Shown here: positions 1 through 7,105 of the stretch, piece after piece
Layout: the number at the start of each line of letters is the position of its first letter
Numbering within the stretch: the stretch's first letter is position 1
Position numbers and translations under genes: made by a program
The notes under the pieces: generated by a model
The model's database searches: none
The model's input: the letters and a program-made list of their open reading frames with translations, nothing else
What the model was told of the DNA's origin: nothing
Assembly: GCA_946886645.1 (NCBI GenBank)
Contig: CAMPIY010000051.1
Location: 1 to 9,461, forward strand
DNA from: an uncultured Sphingomonas sp.
GTDB taxonomy: Bacteria; Pseudomonadota; Alphaproteobacteria; Sphingomonadales; Sphingomonadaceae
Direction of reading: 5' to 3'
DNA: 9,461 nucleotides

Positions 1-693
1 GCCGGCCGCATGTCGGTCCACGTCGGCGCCCATTATCTCGAGAAGGAACCGGGCGGCCGCGGCGTGCTGCTGGGCGGAGTCCCGGGCGTGGCTCCCGCCA
101 AGGTGGCGATTCTCGGTGGCGGCGTCGCGGGGGTCAACGCGGCGCAGATGGCGACCGGGATGCGGGCCGACGTCACCATCTACGACATCAACAACGACCG
201 GCTGGCCGAGCTCGACATGTTCTTCTCCAGCCAGATCAAGACGGCTTTCGCCTCGAAGGCCGCGATTGCGCAGGCGGTGCAGGAATCGGAGCTGGTCATC
301 GGCGCGGTGCTGGTTCCCGGCGCGGCGGCGCCGAAGCTCGTCACTCGCCAGATGCTGAAGACGATGAAGCGCGGTTCCGTGCTGGTCGACATCGCGATCG
401 ACCAGGGCGGCTGCTTCGAAACTTCGCACGCCACGACCCACCAGGATCCGGTTTTCGAAGTGGACGGCGTGATCCATTATTGCGTAGCGAACATGCCGGG
501 CGCGGTGGCGCGGACATCGACCTTCGCGCTTAACAACGCGACCCTGCCGTTCGCGCTGAAGCTGGCCGACCTTGGCCCGGAAAAGGCGATGGCCGCGGAT
601 CCGCACCTGGCGGCCGGCCTTAACGTGTCGGGCGGGAAGATCCGCAACCAGCCGGTCGCGGAAGCGCTGGGCCTTCCTTACGAACCGGCCTGA
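1..693 (+). CDS. ald: Alanine dehydrogenase, C-terminal part (5' end outside window)
   Basis: NAD-dependent alanine dehydrogenase catalyses reversible oxidative deamination of L-alanine to pyruvate and ammonia in the cytoplasm. The reading frame is open from base 1 and ends at TGA 691-693, giving 230 residues; the family is about 370, so roughly 140 N-terminal residues, including the catalytic Lys and His of the substrate domain, lie off the left edge. An ATG at 10 is internal, not the start. Visible features, counted from base 1: the [17 protein letters not shown] segment (19-35), the Rossmann glycine motif [12 protein letters not shown] (39-50), the acidic D62 after beta-2 expected to bind NAD ribose, [12 protein letters not shown] (129-140) containing the conserved Asp of the active site, and VANMPGAV (162-169) with the Asn-Met pair that contacts the nicotinamide. 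The family call is firm. The gene converges with ccmI and its last 16 bp overlap it. Confidence 0.96.
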   Translation, partial: AGRMSVHVGAHYLEKEPGGRGVLLGGVPGVAPAKVAILGGGVAGVNAAQMATGMRADVTIYDINNDRLAELDMFFSSQIKTAFASKAAIAQAVQESELVIGAVLVPGAAAPKLVTRQMLKTMKRGSVLVDIAIDQGGCFETSHATTHQDPVFEVDGVIHYCVANMPGAVARTSTFALNNATLPFALKLADLGPEKAMAADPHLAAGLNVSGGKIRNQPVAEALGLPYEPA

Positions 694-1289
694 GGCTGTT
701 CGATCGCCAGCAGGCCGTTCTCGACGAGCGGCCGCCAGCTGGCGTCAGCGGGAGCATTGGCGAGAATCTCGCGCCATAGCCGCGCCGCCTCCTTCGGATT
801 GCCGGAGCGGGCCTCGGCCAGGCCAAGGAAGAACAACGGCGCGGGATGACCGGGCGCGAGCTCGGCCGCGCGTTCATAGGCCATGCGAGCGGCGGGGCTT
901 AGCATCCGGGCATGGTCGGACAGCGCATTGCCCAGCCCAATCCACAGCTTGTAATCGCCCGGATGCCGCGCGACCTGTGTCTGCAGCAGCTTCGCGGCGT
1001 CTTCGGTCCGCCCACGCGACGCAAGGGCGTCCGCCATGTTGAGCCATGCATCGGCATAATCGAACTGACCCGTGAGCGCGTGGCGCGCTTCGGCCAGCGG
1101 CATCGGCGCATTTCGTTCGCCGGCGATGCGGGGGGTTCCGGGGAGATCGGGACGACCCTGGAGCGCGTATCCCGCGCACCCGAACACGACCGCGGCGGCG
1201 GCAAGGGTCAGCAGCGAGCCGCGAATTCGCAGCAGCCATAGCAGGGCGAGCGTCACCACGGCGAGCAGGGCGAGCCAGGCGAAACCCAT
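678..1289 (-). CDS. ccmI: Cytochrome c maturation TPR protein CcmI (CycH)
   Basis: 203-residue membrane-anchored tetratricopeptide protein, the apocytochrome-binding part of the heme ligation module. Two hydrophobic N-terminal segments (about residues 4-20 and 27-44) are joined by a short basic loop (RIRGS), followed by a soluble domain with TPR-like helices: [22 protein letters not shown] (81-102), [10 protein letters not shown] and [18 protein letters not shown] (115-149), [26 protein letters not shown] (151-176). The start ATG at 1289 shares its A with the TGA of ccmH (TGATG), so reading can pass from one gene to the next; an in-frame ATG at 1406 lies inside ccmH and is rejected. The protein is far shorter than many alphaproteobacterial CycH proteins, with only a short stretch between the membrane hairpin and the TPRs. 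It is last in the operon and its stop (TAA, 680-678) lies inside the convergent ald gene. Identification rests on TPR content plus operon position. Confidence 0.88.
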   Translation of the reverse strand: MGFAWLALLAVVTLALLWLLRIRGSLLTLAAAAVVFGCAGYALQGRPDLPGTPRIAGERNAPMPLAEARHALTGQFDYADAWLNMADALASRGRTEDAAKLLQTQVARHPGDYKLWIGLGNALSDHARMLSPAARMAYERAAELAPGHPAPLFFLGLAEARSGNPKEAARLWREILANAPADASWRPLVENGLLAIEQPQAGS

Positions 1290-1690
1290 CAGCGCCGCCT
1301 CCTGAACCGATGGCGCAGCAGGAACGCCCCGATGGCGAGGAGCAATAGCGGCGCGGCCCAAAGCGGCCAGGTCATCGGCTCTATCGGCGGGCGATAGCTG
1401 ACCCAATCGCCATAGCGGCTGACCAGCCAGGCGCGGACGTCGGCCGGCCTTTCACCGGCGGCGATCCGCTCGCGCACCATTGCGCGCATATCGCCGGCCA
1501 GCTCGGCGTCGCTGTCGGCGATCGACTGCCCCTGGCAGACCAGGCAGCGGAGCTCCTCCATCAGGGCCTTCGCCTGCGCCTCTTGGCGGGGATCAGACAG
1601 CTGTTCGTTGGCGTAACGCGCCGCCGGCAGGTCGCTATCGGCGATGGCAGGCGTAGCCAGCAGCGCGAGGACGATCAGCCAACGCTTCAT
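1289..1690 (-). CDS. ccmH: Cytochrome c maturation thiol-disulfide protein CcmH (CcmL/Ccl2 type)
   Basis: 133-residue periplasm-facing, membrane-anchored thioredox protein that reduces the CXXCH cysteines of apocytochrome c, or resolves its mixed disulfide, before heme attachment. A signal-peptide-like segment (MKRWLIVLALLATPAIA, cleavage probably after A17) precedes the diagnostic motif LRCLVCQGQSIADSDAELA (47-65) with C49 and C52. The tail has one transmembrane helix (about 104-121, WPLWAAPLLLLAIGAFLL) ending in a basic cluster RHRFRRRR. The E. coli protein carries a C-terminal TPR extension; here that function is the separate downstream ccmI. The start at 1690 overlaps the ccmG stop as ATGA; an in-frame ATG five codons upstream lies within ccmG and would spoil the signal peptide. 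Confidence 0.96.
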   Translation of the reverse strand: MKRWLIVLALLATPAIADSDLPAARYANEQLSDPRQEAQAKALMEELRCLVCQGQSIADSDAELAGDMRAMVRERIAAGERPADVRAWLVSRYGDWVSYRPPIEPMTWPLWAAPLLLLAIGAFLLRHRFRRRR

Positions 1691-2214
1691 CGTGCCCGCT
1701 CCCATTCGCGCCGGATGTCTTGGACATCGGTCGGCTCGATCGGCCCCATATGCTGGTAGCGGATGATCCCCTTACCATCGACGATGAAGGTTTCGGGCAC
1801 TCCGGAAGAGCCAAGCGAAAGCTGCACCCGGCTTTCGGGGTCGGAGCCGATCCGCTCGAACGGATTGCCGTGCCGGCTAAGGAAGGCGGCCACGTCGTCC
1901 GGCCGGTCGCGAACGGCAATCGCATCGATCGGAACACCCTGCCGCTTCAGCTCGTCGAGCAGCGGCGCCTCTGCGATGCAGGGGACGCACCAGCTGGCGA
2001 ACACATTGAGAAGGCGCGGCTGGCCTGTCGCGAGGTCCTTTGATGACAGGCCCGCGATGCCTTCCGTCGCCGGTGCGAGGGCGAAGGTTGGCACAGGCTG
2101 TCCGGTCAGGCGCGAGCGAATCTTCTCGTCGTTTGGGACCGCCAGGCGCCAGGCGACGAACCCGACAAAGGCCAGAAGGACCAGAAGCGGCACGAAGCGG
2201 AAGGCGCGGCTCAT
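1687..2214 (-). CDS. ccmG: Thiol:disulfide interchange protein CcmG (DsbE)
   Basis: 175-residue membrane-tethered thioredoxin-fold protein that passes electrons (in known systems from CcdA/DsbD) to CcmH and apocytochrome c in the periplasm. Residues 7-24 form a single N-terminal membrane anchor. The thioredoxin domain follows: LLNVFASWCVPCIAEAPLL (68-86) with active-site C76 and C79, then the cis-proline region SSGVPETFIVDGKG. The C terminus IRREWERAR is typical of the family. The ATG at 2214 overlaps the ccmF TGA (ATGA). A further upstream in-frame ATG at 2343 lies inside ccmF and would add 43 arginine- and proline-rich residues ahead of the membrane anchor, so it is rejected. The gene ends with another ATGA overlap into ccmH. 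Confidence 0.97.
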   Translation of the reverse strand: MSRAFRFVPLLVLLAFVGFVAWRLAVPNDEKIRSRLTGQPVPTFALAPATEGIAGLSSKDLATGQPRLLNVFASWCVPCIAEAPLLDELKRQGVPIDAIAVRDRPDDVAAFLSRHGNPFERIGSDPESRVQLSLGSSGVPETFIVDGKGIIRYQHMGPIEPTDVQDIRREWERAR

Positions 2215-4133
2215 GCGAACGCCTCCTCGACGTTGCGGCGCTGGCGCCTTTCGCGGACCAGGCGGCCGACCAGGGCCAACGCGCCTCCCAGAGCAATGAG
2301 GATGCCGCCTAGCCAGATGAGCGTGACGAATGGCTTCCACCACAGCCGCAGCTGCCAGCGGCCCTGCTCATCCCGTTCGCCGAGCACGGCGTAGAGCTGG
2401 CCGTTCCAGCTGGTATCGATCGCGGCTTCGTTGGTCGTCGTCGGCGGTTCCGCGAAGAAGCGGCTTTGGGGCTTCAGGATAGTCACGCCGGAACCGCGCG
2501 AGGCCCGAAGTTCGGCTTCCAGCGCCGTCCAGTTGGCGCCCACCGCCGGTTTCACGTCACGGAATTCGACCAGCCACGGCCCGACCGAGACGCTGTCGCC
2601 CGGCGATGCGGCGGTCAGCTTTTCCCGCGTGAAGGCGCTGTCCGACGCCATGCCGATGATGGCGACGGCCACGCCAAGATGCGCCAAGGCCATTCCCCAA
2701 ACGGCCAGCGGCGTCCGTCGAAGCGATCGCCCGAACAATGGCTGCACGCTGGCCGGCAAAAGCCCCGCTCCGATGGCGAGGCCCAGGCGCGGCAACAGGC
2801 CGATGTGCGGCGCAAGGATGAAAGTCGCCACGAGGACGGCAATCGCGACAAGTAGCCCTGGAGCCAGGCGCGGCAGGATTGGCGCCGCGTCCCGCCGCCA
2901 TCTCAATTGGGGCGCGATGAACATCAGGGCGGCAAGCGTGAGCGCCAGCGGGCTTGCGACCGAGTTGAAATAAGGCGGACCGACGGAGAGTTTCTCGCCC
3001 GACAGAGCCTCGGCGATCAGCGGGTAGAGCGTGCCGACGAAGACGATCCCAAGGATTACGGACAGCAGCAGGTTATTGGCGACCAGCCCGCCTTCCCTGC
3101 TCACGATCTCGAACGGCGAACCTTCCTTCACTGTCGCGATGCGCAGCGCGAACAGCGTTAGCGCTCCGCCGATGTAGAGGGTTAGCAGGGCGAGGATGAA
3201 GCTGCCACGCGTCGGATCGACCGCGAAGGCGTGGACCGAGGTCAATATGCCCGACCTAACCAGGAAAGTGCCGACCATAGACATGGAGAAGGCGACCAGC
3301 GCCAGCATCATCGTCCAGGCGCGGAGGCCGCCGCGGGCAGCGAGAACGTTTACGCTATGCAGCAAGGCGGTTGCGGCGAGCCACGGCATGAGCGAGGCGT
3401 TCTCGACCGGGTCCCAGAACCACCAACCGCCCCAGCCGAGCTCATAATAGGCCCAGTAGCTGCCGGCGGTGATTCCCAGCGTCAGCATGATCCACGCCGC
3501 CAGCACCCACGGCCGCATCGCTCGAGCGATTGCAGGGCCGACCTCCCGCCGGATCAGTCCGCCGACCGCGATGCTGAACGCGACCGAGAGCCCGACATAG
3601 CCGAGGTAGAGCGTCGGCGGGTGGAAGGCGAGGCCGGGGTCCTGAAGGAGCGGGTTCAGACCTCGTCCGTCCAGCGGCGCGGGGTTCAATCGCTCGAAGG
3701 GGTTGGACGCCACCAGAAGGAAGGCGAAAAACCCCAATGCCAGAGCGGCTTGCGCGCCGAGGCTCGCACCCAATGTTCGTTCATCGAGGCGGCGTTCGAA
3801 GATGGCGAGAACCGCCCCCGCAAGTGCCAGCACCATGACCCAAAGGAGCATCGAGCCCTCATGGTTTCCCCATGCCCCCGCGAACTTGTAGATCCACGGC
3901 TTCTGGCTGTGGCTGTTCTCTGCGACCAGCAGGACGCTCATGTCGCTGCGGAGAAAGAGGAGGATCAGCGCGGCGAAGGCAATGGCGGTCAGCAGCCCCT
4001 GCCCGATTGCAACGGCCCGAACGGTCCGGATGGCCCGCCCCTCCTCGCCTCCCAATCCGCAAGCCAGCGCCAGCTGCAGGGCGGCCAGCGCGGCGGCCAG
4101 CCACAGCGCGGCGAGACCGGCTTCGGCGATCAC
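2211..4133 (-). CDS. ccmF: Heme lyase CcmF, cytochrome c-type biogenesis
   Basis: 640-residue polytopic membrane protein, the core of the holocytochrome c synthetase that receives heme from CcmE and ligates it to the apocytochrome. Size matches the family (E. coli 647). The tryptophan-rich WWD heme-handling motif is GWGGWWFWDPVEN (233-245), flanked by conserved histidines H171 (AFHPPTLYLGYVG), H259 (LLHSVNV), H301 (LTSVHAF) and H485 (LAHLGVAV), which correspond to the periplasmic and membrane heme ligands known for CcmF. Many transmembrane helices span the protein; a periplasmic loop (about 500-600) precedes a final helix (603-623) and a basic tail. The start is GTG at 4133, overlapping the ccmE TGA as GTGA; it is the only non-ATG start in the ccm cluster. 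Confidence 0.98.
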   Translation of the reverse strand: MIAEAGLAALWLAAALAALQLALACGLGGEEGRAIRTVRAVAIGQGLLTAIAFAALILLFLRSDMSVLLVAENSHSQKPWIYKFAGAWGNHEGSMLLWVMVLALAGAVLAIFERRLDERTLGASLGAQAALALGFFAFLLVASNPFERLNPAPLDGRGLNPLLQDPGLAFHPPTLYLGYVGLSVAFSIAVGGLIRREVGPAIARAMRPWVLAAWIMLTLGITAGSYWAYYELGWGGWWFWDPVENASLMPWLAATALLHSVNVLAARGGLRAWTMMLALVAFSMSMVGTFLVRSGILTSVHAFAVDPTRGSFILALLTLYIGGALTLFALRIATVKEGSPFEIVSREGGLVANNLLLSVILGIVFVGTLYPLIAEALSGEKLSVGPPYFNSVASPLALTLAALMFIAPQLRWRRDAAPILPRLAPGLLVAIAVLVATFILAPHIGLLPRLGLAIGAGLLPASVQPLFGRSLRRTPLAVWGMALAHLGVAVAIIGMASDSAFTREKLTAASPGDSVSVGPWLVEFRDVKPAVGANWTALEAELRASRGSGVTILKPQSRFFAEPPTTTNEAAIDTSWNGQLYAVLGERDEQGRWQLRLWWKPFVTLIWLGGILIALGGALALVGRLVRERRQRRNVEEAFA

Positions 4134-4555
4134 TTCGCGGCGACCTCGTTCTCGATCTGCGGCGGCATGTAGCGTTCGTCATGCTTGGCGAGGATATTGT
4201 CGGCGACGAACAGGCCGTTGGGATCCAACCGGCCTTCCGCCACCACCCCGCTACCCTCGCGGAACAGGTCCGGCGTGATACCGCGATAGACGACCGGCGT
4301 TTCCGCATTCGTGTCGCTGACCGTGAAACGAATGGTGAGGCCGTCGGGATCGCGCTTCAGCGACCCCTTCTCGACCATCCCGCCAAGCCGCATCGCCTTG
4401 TCGGGTGTGGTCCTTCCCGCCGCGATATCGGACGGCGTGACGAAATAGGCCGCCCGATCCTGCAAGCCCCACATGGCGAGCAGCACCGCTCCGAGAAGCG
4501 CGGCGACAGCAAGGACGATCAGCACCAGCCGCTGATGCTTGGGCCGGACCATCAT
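4130..4555 (-). CDS. ccmE: Heme chaperone CcmE
   Basis: 141-residue periplasmic heme chaperone that binds heme covalently through a histidine and carries it from CcmC to CcmF. A short basic N terminus (RPKHQR) is followed by one transmembrane anchor (about 10-29) and the OB-fold domain. Family signatures are RLGGMVEKGSL (56-66), the FTVSD.N...PVVYRGI.PDLFREG stretch (77-101), GVVAEGRL (103-110) and the heme-attachment motif AKHDERYMPP (123-132), with attaching H125 and Y129 of the HxxxY type. There are two consecutive ATG codons: 4555 gives an ATGA overlap with ccmD like the neighbouring junctions, and 4552 gives a TGATG junction. A GAAG element 5 to 8 nt upstream suits either, so the first is chosen by analogy. 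Confidence 0.97.
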   Translation of the reverse strand: MMVRPKHQRLVLIVLAVAALLGAVLLAMWGLQDRAAYFVTPSDIAAGRTTPDKAMRLGGMVEKGSLKRDPDGLTIRFTVSDTNAETPVVYRGITPDLFREGSGVVAEGRLDPNGLFVADNILAKHDERYMPPQIENEVAAK

Positions 4556-4680
4556 CGGCGCTTCGCCGCTTCGGCGTCAGCCTCGGCGCGGCGCATCGCC
4601 AGATAGGACAGGCTGATCAGCCCCGCCATGGCGAGGGCGACCAGCAGATAGGCGGCAATGACGAAAGCCCACTGGTTCAT
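4552..4680 (-). CDS. ccmD: Heme exporter protein CcmD
   Basis: 42-residue small membrane protein that stabilises CcmC-CcmE in the cytoplasmic membrane and is needed for release of holo-CcmE. The sequence starts MNQWAFVIAAYLLVALAMAG, one hydrophobic helix (about 5-27), and ends with a charged alanine/arginine-rich cytoplasmic tail (MRRAEADAEAAKRR), which is the usual CcmD layout: aromatic N terminus, single helix, basic tail. The start ATG (4680-4678) overlaps the ccmC TGA as ATGA, and the stop overlaps the ccmE start as ATGA. Sequence conservation in CcmD is low, so the call relies strongly on position between ccmC and ccmE, size and topology. Confidence 0.9.
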   Translation of the reverse strand: MNQWAFVIAAYLLVALAMAGLISLSYLAMRRAEADAEAAKRR

Positions 4681-5396
4681 TCGGCCGCGCTCCGGCGCAG
4701 GCGCGCTTCCAGCTTCGTCCGCGCAAGCTCCGTGCGCATCCGCATCAAGGTGACGGCGGCGAAGACGGCGGTGAAACCGACCATGGTCAGCGGCAGCGGC
4801 CACAACAGCTCCGGCGCGATCGACGATCCGCCTGACACGCTGATCGACTGGCCCTGATGCAACGTCCGCCACCACAGGACCGAATAATGGATGATCGGCA
4901 GGTTGATCGCGCCGACCAGCCCAAACAGCGCGGCCATGCGCCCGTCCCCGCCCCGCTCCCGCTCGGCCGATGCGAGCGCGATGTAGCCGAGGTAGAGGAA
5001 GAAGAGGATCAGCATCGAGGTCAGCCGGCCATCCCATTCCCACCAGGTGCCCCAGGTCGGACGTCCCCAGATGGAACCGGTGGCCAAGCACAGCGCGGCG
5101 AAGGTTGCGCCGACGGGTGCCAGAGCCCTGCCCGCGACTGCCGCGAGCGGATGGCGCCAGACAATCTGGCTGATCGACGACGCCGCGATGGATGCCCAAC
5201 CAGCCATTCCGAGCCAGGCCGACGGCACGTGAATGTAGAGGATGCGAACGGTCTCGCCCTGCAGATAATCGGGCGGCGTCACGGCAAGCCCGCCATAGGT
5301 TCCGGCCAGCACCAGCAACACACCCACGCCCAACAGCCAACCGGTGGCGGGCCGGGCGATCTTCAGGAAGCGGGCGGGGTTGGCGTAACCGTGCAT
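4677..5396 (-). CDS. ccmC: Heme transporter/handling protein CcmC
   Basis: 239-residue polytopic membrane protein that presents heme to CcmE. Six transmembrane helices can be placed. The WWD motif is WGTWWEWDGRLTS (115-127). H56 in RILYIHVPSAW and H180 in WWRTLHQG have the same 124-residue spacing as the two heme-axial histidines of E. coli CcmC (60 and 184). Other family blocks are LATGSIWGRPTWG and INLPIIHYSV. It is the first ccm gene in the cluster. ATG 5396 is preceded by AGGG about 9 nt upstream. The gap to the upstream dehydrogenase gene is only 44 bp and holds no convincing promoter, so the ccm genes may be read through from there. Confidence 0.98.
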   Translation of the reverse strand: MHGYANPARFLKIARPATGWLLGVGVLLVLAGTYGGLAVTPPDYLQGETVRILYIHVPSAWLGMAGWASIAASSISQIVWRHPLAAVAGRALAPVGATFAALCLATGSIWGRPTWGTWWEWDGRLTSMLILFFLYLGYIALASAERERGGDGRMAALFGLVGAINLPIIHYSVLWWRTLHQGQSISVSGGSSIAPELLWPLPLTMVGFTAVFAAVTLMRMRTELARTKLEARLRRSAAE

Positions 5397-5440
5397 GATA
5401 GCTGGCCCTGCCCCCTAGCCGACCGCTTTCCTTCCTTCAA

Positions 5441-6490
5441 TCAGCCGCGCCCGATCAGCTTCTGTGCCATCTCGTCCGCGACGGCGGCGGGATTGTGGCC
5501 GGTGGCGACGCTTTCCGACCAGATCTGCTCAAGCCGGCCCGGGATCGCTTCGATCCGCGAACGGACGAGGTCAGGCCCGCCATCGCCCAGATATTCAGTC
5601 GACACGTTGATGATCCCGCCCGCGTTGATGACATAATCGGGCGCATAGAGAATCCCGCGCGCCTGAAGCCGCTCGCCGTCCGCCGGCGTCGCAAGCTGGT
5701 TGTTCGCGGCGCCCGCGACGATCGGAGTGCGAAGCGCGGCAATGCTCTCCTCGGTAAGGATCGCGCCGAGCGCGCACGGACTGACGACATCCGCTTCAAG
5801 CGACAGGAGTTCGCCGGGTGCAACGACCGTTCCGCCGGTTTCTGCCGCAAGCTTTTCCGCCCGGGCCGCATCCACGTCGGCGATCGACAACTTCGCGCCC
5901 TCGGCGGCGGCATGACGGCACACGCCGCTAGCGACGCTTCCCGCGCCCTGCATCGCGATATGAAGACCAGCGAGGCTGTCCTTGTTGAGCGCCCGCTTCA
6001 CCGCGGCCTTTATACCCAGGAAGACGCCGAGCGCCGTGTGAGGCCCGGGATCGCCGCCAACCGCGCCGCCCTCGACCGGAAGACCGGCGATGAACTTCGT
6101 CTCGGTGGAAATCTGCGTGATGTCGGCGACCGAAATGCCGACGTCCTCCGCCGTGACATATTTTCCGCCGAGCGATTGCACCGCCCGCCCGAACGCCGAG
6201 AGCATTTCCGGCGTCTTGGTGCGATCCTTGTCGGCCAGGATTACCGCCTTGCCGCCGCCCAGCGGCAATCCGGCCATCGAATTCTTGTAGCTCATGCCGC
6301 GCGAGAGGCGCAGCGCGTCGGTCAGCGCTTCCGAATCCTCGGCATAGTGCCAAAAGCGAGTCCCGCCCGCCGCGGGGCCGAGATGGGTCGAGTGCATCGC
6401 GATGATCGCGCGAAGCCCGCTCTTTTCATCCGTGACGAAATAAAGACCTTCATGCGCGTCGAAATCGGGGTAGCCCCAAGGGGTATTCAT
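5441..6490 (-). CDS. Leu/Glu/Phe/Val-family amino-acid dehydrogenase (leucine dehydrogenase-like)
   Basis: 349-residue NAD(P)-dependent amino-acid dehydrogenase of the GDH/LeuDH superfamily; it oxidatively deaminates an amino acid to its 2-oxo acid plus ammonia. The length and N-terminal layout resemble leucine dehydrogenase rather than the longer glutamate dehydrogenases. Catalytic-domain landmarks: LGPAAGGTRFW (38-48), SYKNSMAGLPLGGGKAVI (67-84) with K69 and K81 as the substrate and catalytic lysines, and TAEDVG (113-118) with D116. Rossmann-domain landmarks: AMQGAGSVASG (179-189), a variant of the usual GxGxxG, and IADVD (203-207), whose acidic residue suggests NAD over NADP. NNQL and PDYVINAGGIINV near the C terminus are also typical. 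The start ATG 6490 is preceded by an AGGCGAG element; in-frame codons further upstream are the translated tRNA-His and are rejected. Leucine versus another branched or aromatic substrate cannot be decided here, so no symbol is given. Confidence 0.93.
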   Translation of the reverse strand: MNTPWGYPDFDAHEGLYFVTDEKSGLRAIIAMHSTHLGPAAGGTRFWHYAEDSEALTDALRLSRGMSYKNSMAGLPLGGGKAVILADKDRTKTPEMLSAFGRAVQSLGGKYVTAEDVGISVADITQISTETKFIAGLPVEGGAVGGDPGPHTALGVFLGIKAAVKRALNKDSLAGLHIAMQGAGSVASGVCRHAAAEGAKLSIADVDAARAEKLAAETGGTVVAPGELLSLEADVVSPCALGAILTEESIAALRTPIVAGAANNQLATPADGERLQARGILYAPDYVINAGGIINVSTEYLGDGGPDLVRSRIEAIPGRLEQIWSESVATGHNPAAVADEMAQKLIGRG

Positions 6491-6523
6491 CGCTCGCCTA
6501 ACCGCCTGTAAATCGAGGAAAAA

Positions 6524-6601
6524 TGGGGCGATCGACGGGACTTGAACCCGCGACCCTCGGTACCACAAACCGATGCTCTAACCAACTGAGCTACGATCGC
6601 C
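6524..6601 (-). tRNA. tRNA-His (anticodon GUG), with encoded G-1 and CCA
   Basis: A full cloverleaf reads on the - strand from 6601 to 6524. The acceptor stem GCGATCG (6600-6594) pairs with CGATCGC (6534-6528). The D arm is GCTC...GAGC, the anticodon stem TCGGT/ACCGA encloses loop TTGTGGT with anticodon GTG at 6566-6564, and the T loop is TTCAAGT. G6601 is the extra 5' nucleotide G-1 and faces discriminator C73 (6527), the histidine-specific identity pair. CCA is encoded at 6526-6524 and is followed directly by five T residues on the transcribed strand. The gene lies 33 bp upstream of the dehydrogenase gene on the same strand and diverges from the HIT gene. Confidence 0.97.
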
Positions 6602-6674
6602 GTGAAGCGCCTTGGAAGGGACGCGTCGGCTCCTTAAGGTCGCAGCCCCTGATTGGCAAGCGAGGTCACCGGCA

Positions 6675-7097
6675 ATGAACGCGACGATGGAGAAGTTCGG
6701 CTATCCCGACACTCTCGTGCGCGATTTCGAATATTGGGTTGTCCTGTTGCGGCCCGCCCAAGTGACCCTGGGCTCTCTCATACTTGCTGCCAAGAGCGAC
6801 GCCACGGCCTTTGGGGATTTACCGCCGGCCGCTCATGCGGAGCTGGCGCCCGTGACGGCCTATGTCGAACAGCTCCTTTCCGAAGCCGTCGCTTATGACC
6901 GGATCAACTATCTCATGCTGATGATGGTGGATCCCCATGTTCACTTCCACATTTTCCCCCGCTACGAGGCCCCCCGGACGTTCGAATCCGTCACGGTCGA
7001 GGACATGGGCTGGCCGGGCCCGCCCGACCTCAAATCCGGCAAAGATCTCCCCGCTCCGGTTTTCGAGCGATTGAGGCTTCAACTCGCTGGAAACTAG
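6675..7097 (+). CDS. HIT-family (histidine triad) protein
   Basis: 140-residue cytoplasmic protein of the HIT superfamily of nucleotide hydrolases and transferases, which act on nucleoside phosphoramidates, dinucleoside polyphosphates and similar substrates through a nucleotidyl-histidine intermediate. The triad motif is HVHFHIFPRY (88-97) with H88, H90 and H92 all present. Upstream LLRPAQVTLGSLILAAK (24-40) is the strand/helix segment that forms the nucleotide pocket in this family, and YDRINYLMLMMVDPH leads into the triad. The ATG at 6675 has a GAGGT ribosome-binding site 8 nt upstream; ATG 6687, four codons in, has none, and ATG 6612 would add an arginine-rich extension. The precise substrate cannot be inferred. 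The gene is not in an obvious operon: a divergent tRNA lies upstream and a palindrome precedes the regulator gene downstream. Confidence 0.9.
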   Translation: MNATMEKFGYPDTLVRDFEYWVVLLRPAQVTLGSLILAAKSDATAFGDLPPAAHAELAPVTAYVEQLLSEAVAYDRINYLMLMMVDPHVHFHIFPRYEAPRTFESVTVEDMGWPGPPDLKSGKDLPAPVFERLRLQLAGN

Positions 7098-7105
7098 ACT
7101 ATATT

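Noticed and set aside
3231..4172. Open + strand frame of 313 codons opposite ccmF
   Set aside because: It is antisense to an unambiguous ccmF, is rich in Arg, Gln and Glu with no recognisable domain, and is the kind of long open frame expected in GC-rich DNA.
5397..5440. Possible promoter for the ccm operon (TTGAAG then TAGGGG on the - strand)
   Set aside because: The -10 hexamer matches the consensus poorly and no other hexamer pair fits, so it is not listed as a feature.
5495..6511. Open + strand frame of 338 codons opposite the amino-acid dehydrogenase gene
   Set aside because: It lies entirely antisense to a gene with clear catalytic motifs, its translation is Arg/Asp-rich with no family resemblance, and no ribosome-binding site stands out.
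6491..6568. N-terminal extension of the dehydrogenase (MWYRGSRVQVPSIAP...)
   Set aside because: These codons are translation of the tRNA-His gene and its trailer; this peptide pattern is a common artefact next to tRNA genes.
6612..6659. Divergent promoters for tRNA-His and the HIT gene around CCTTAAGG (6632-6639)
   Set aside because: TTGCCA with TAAGGA on the - strand and TTGGAA with TAAGGT on the + strand have acceptable spacing, but the -10 elements are weak; a promoter must exist near here but cannot be placed reliably.
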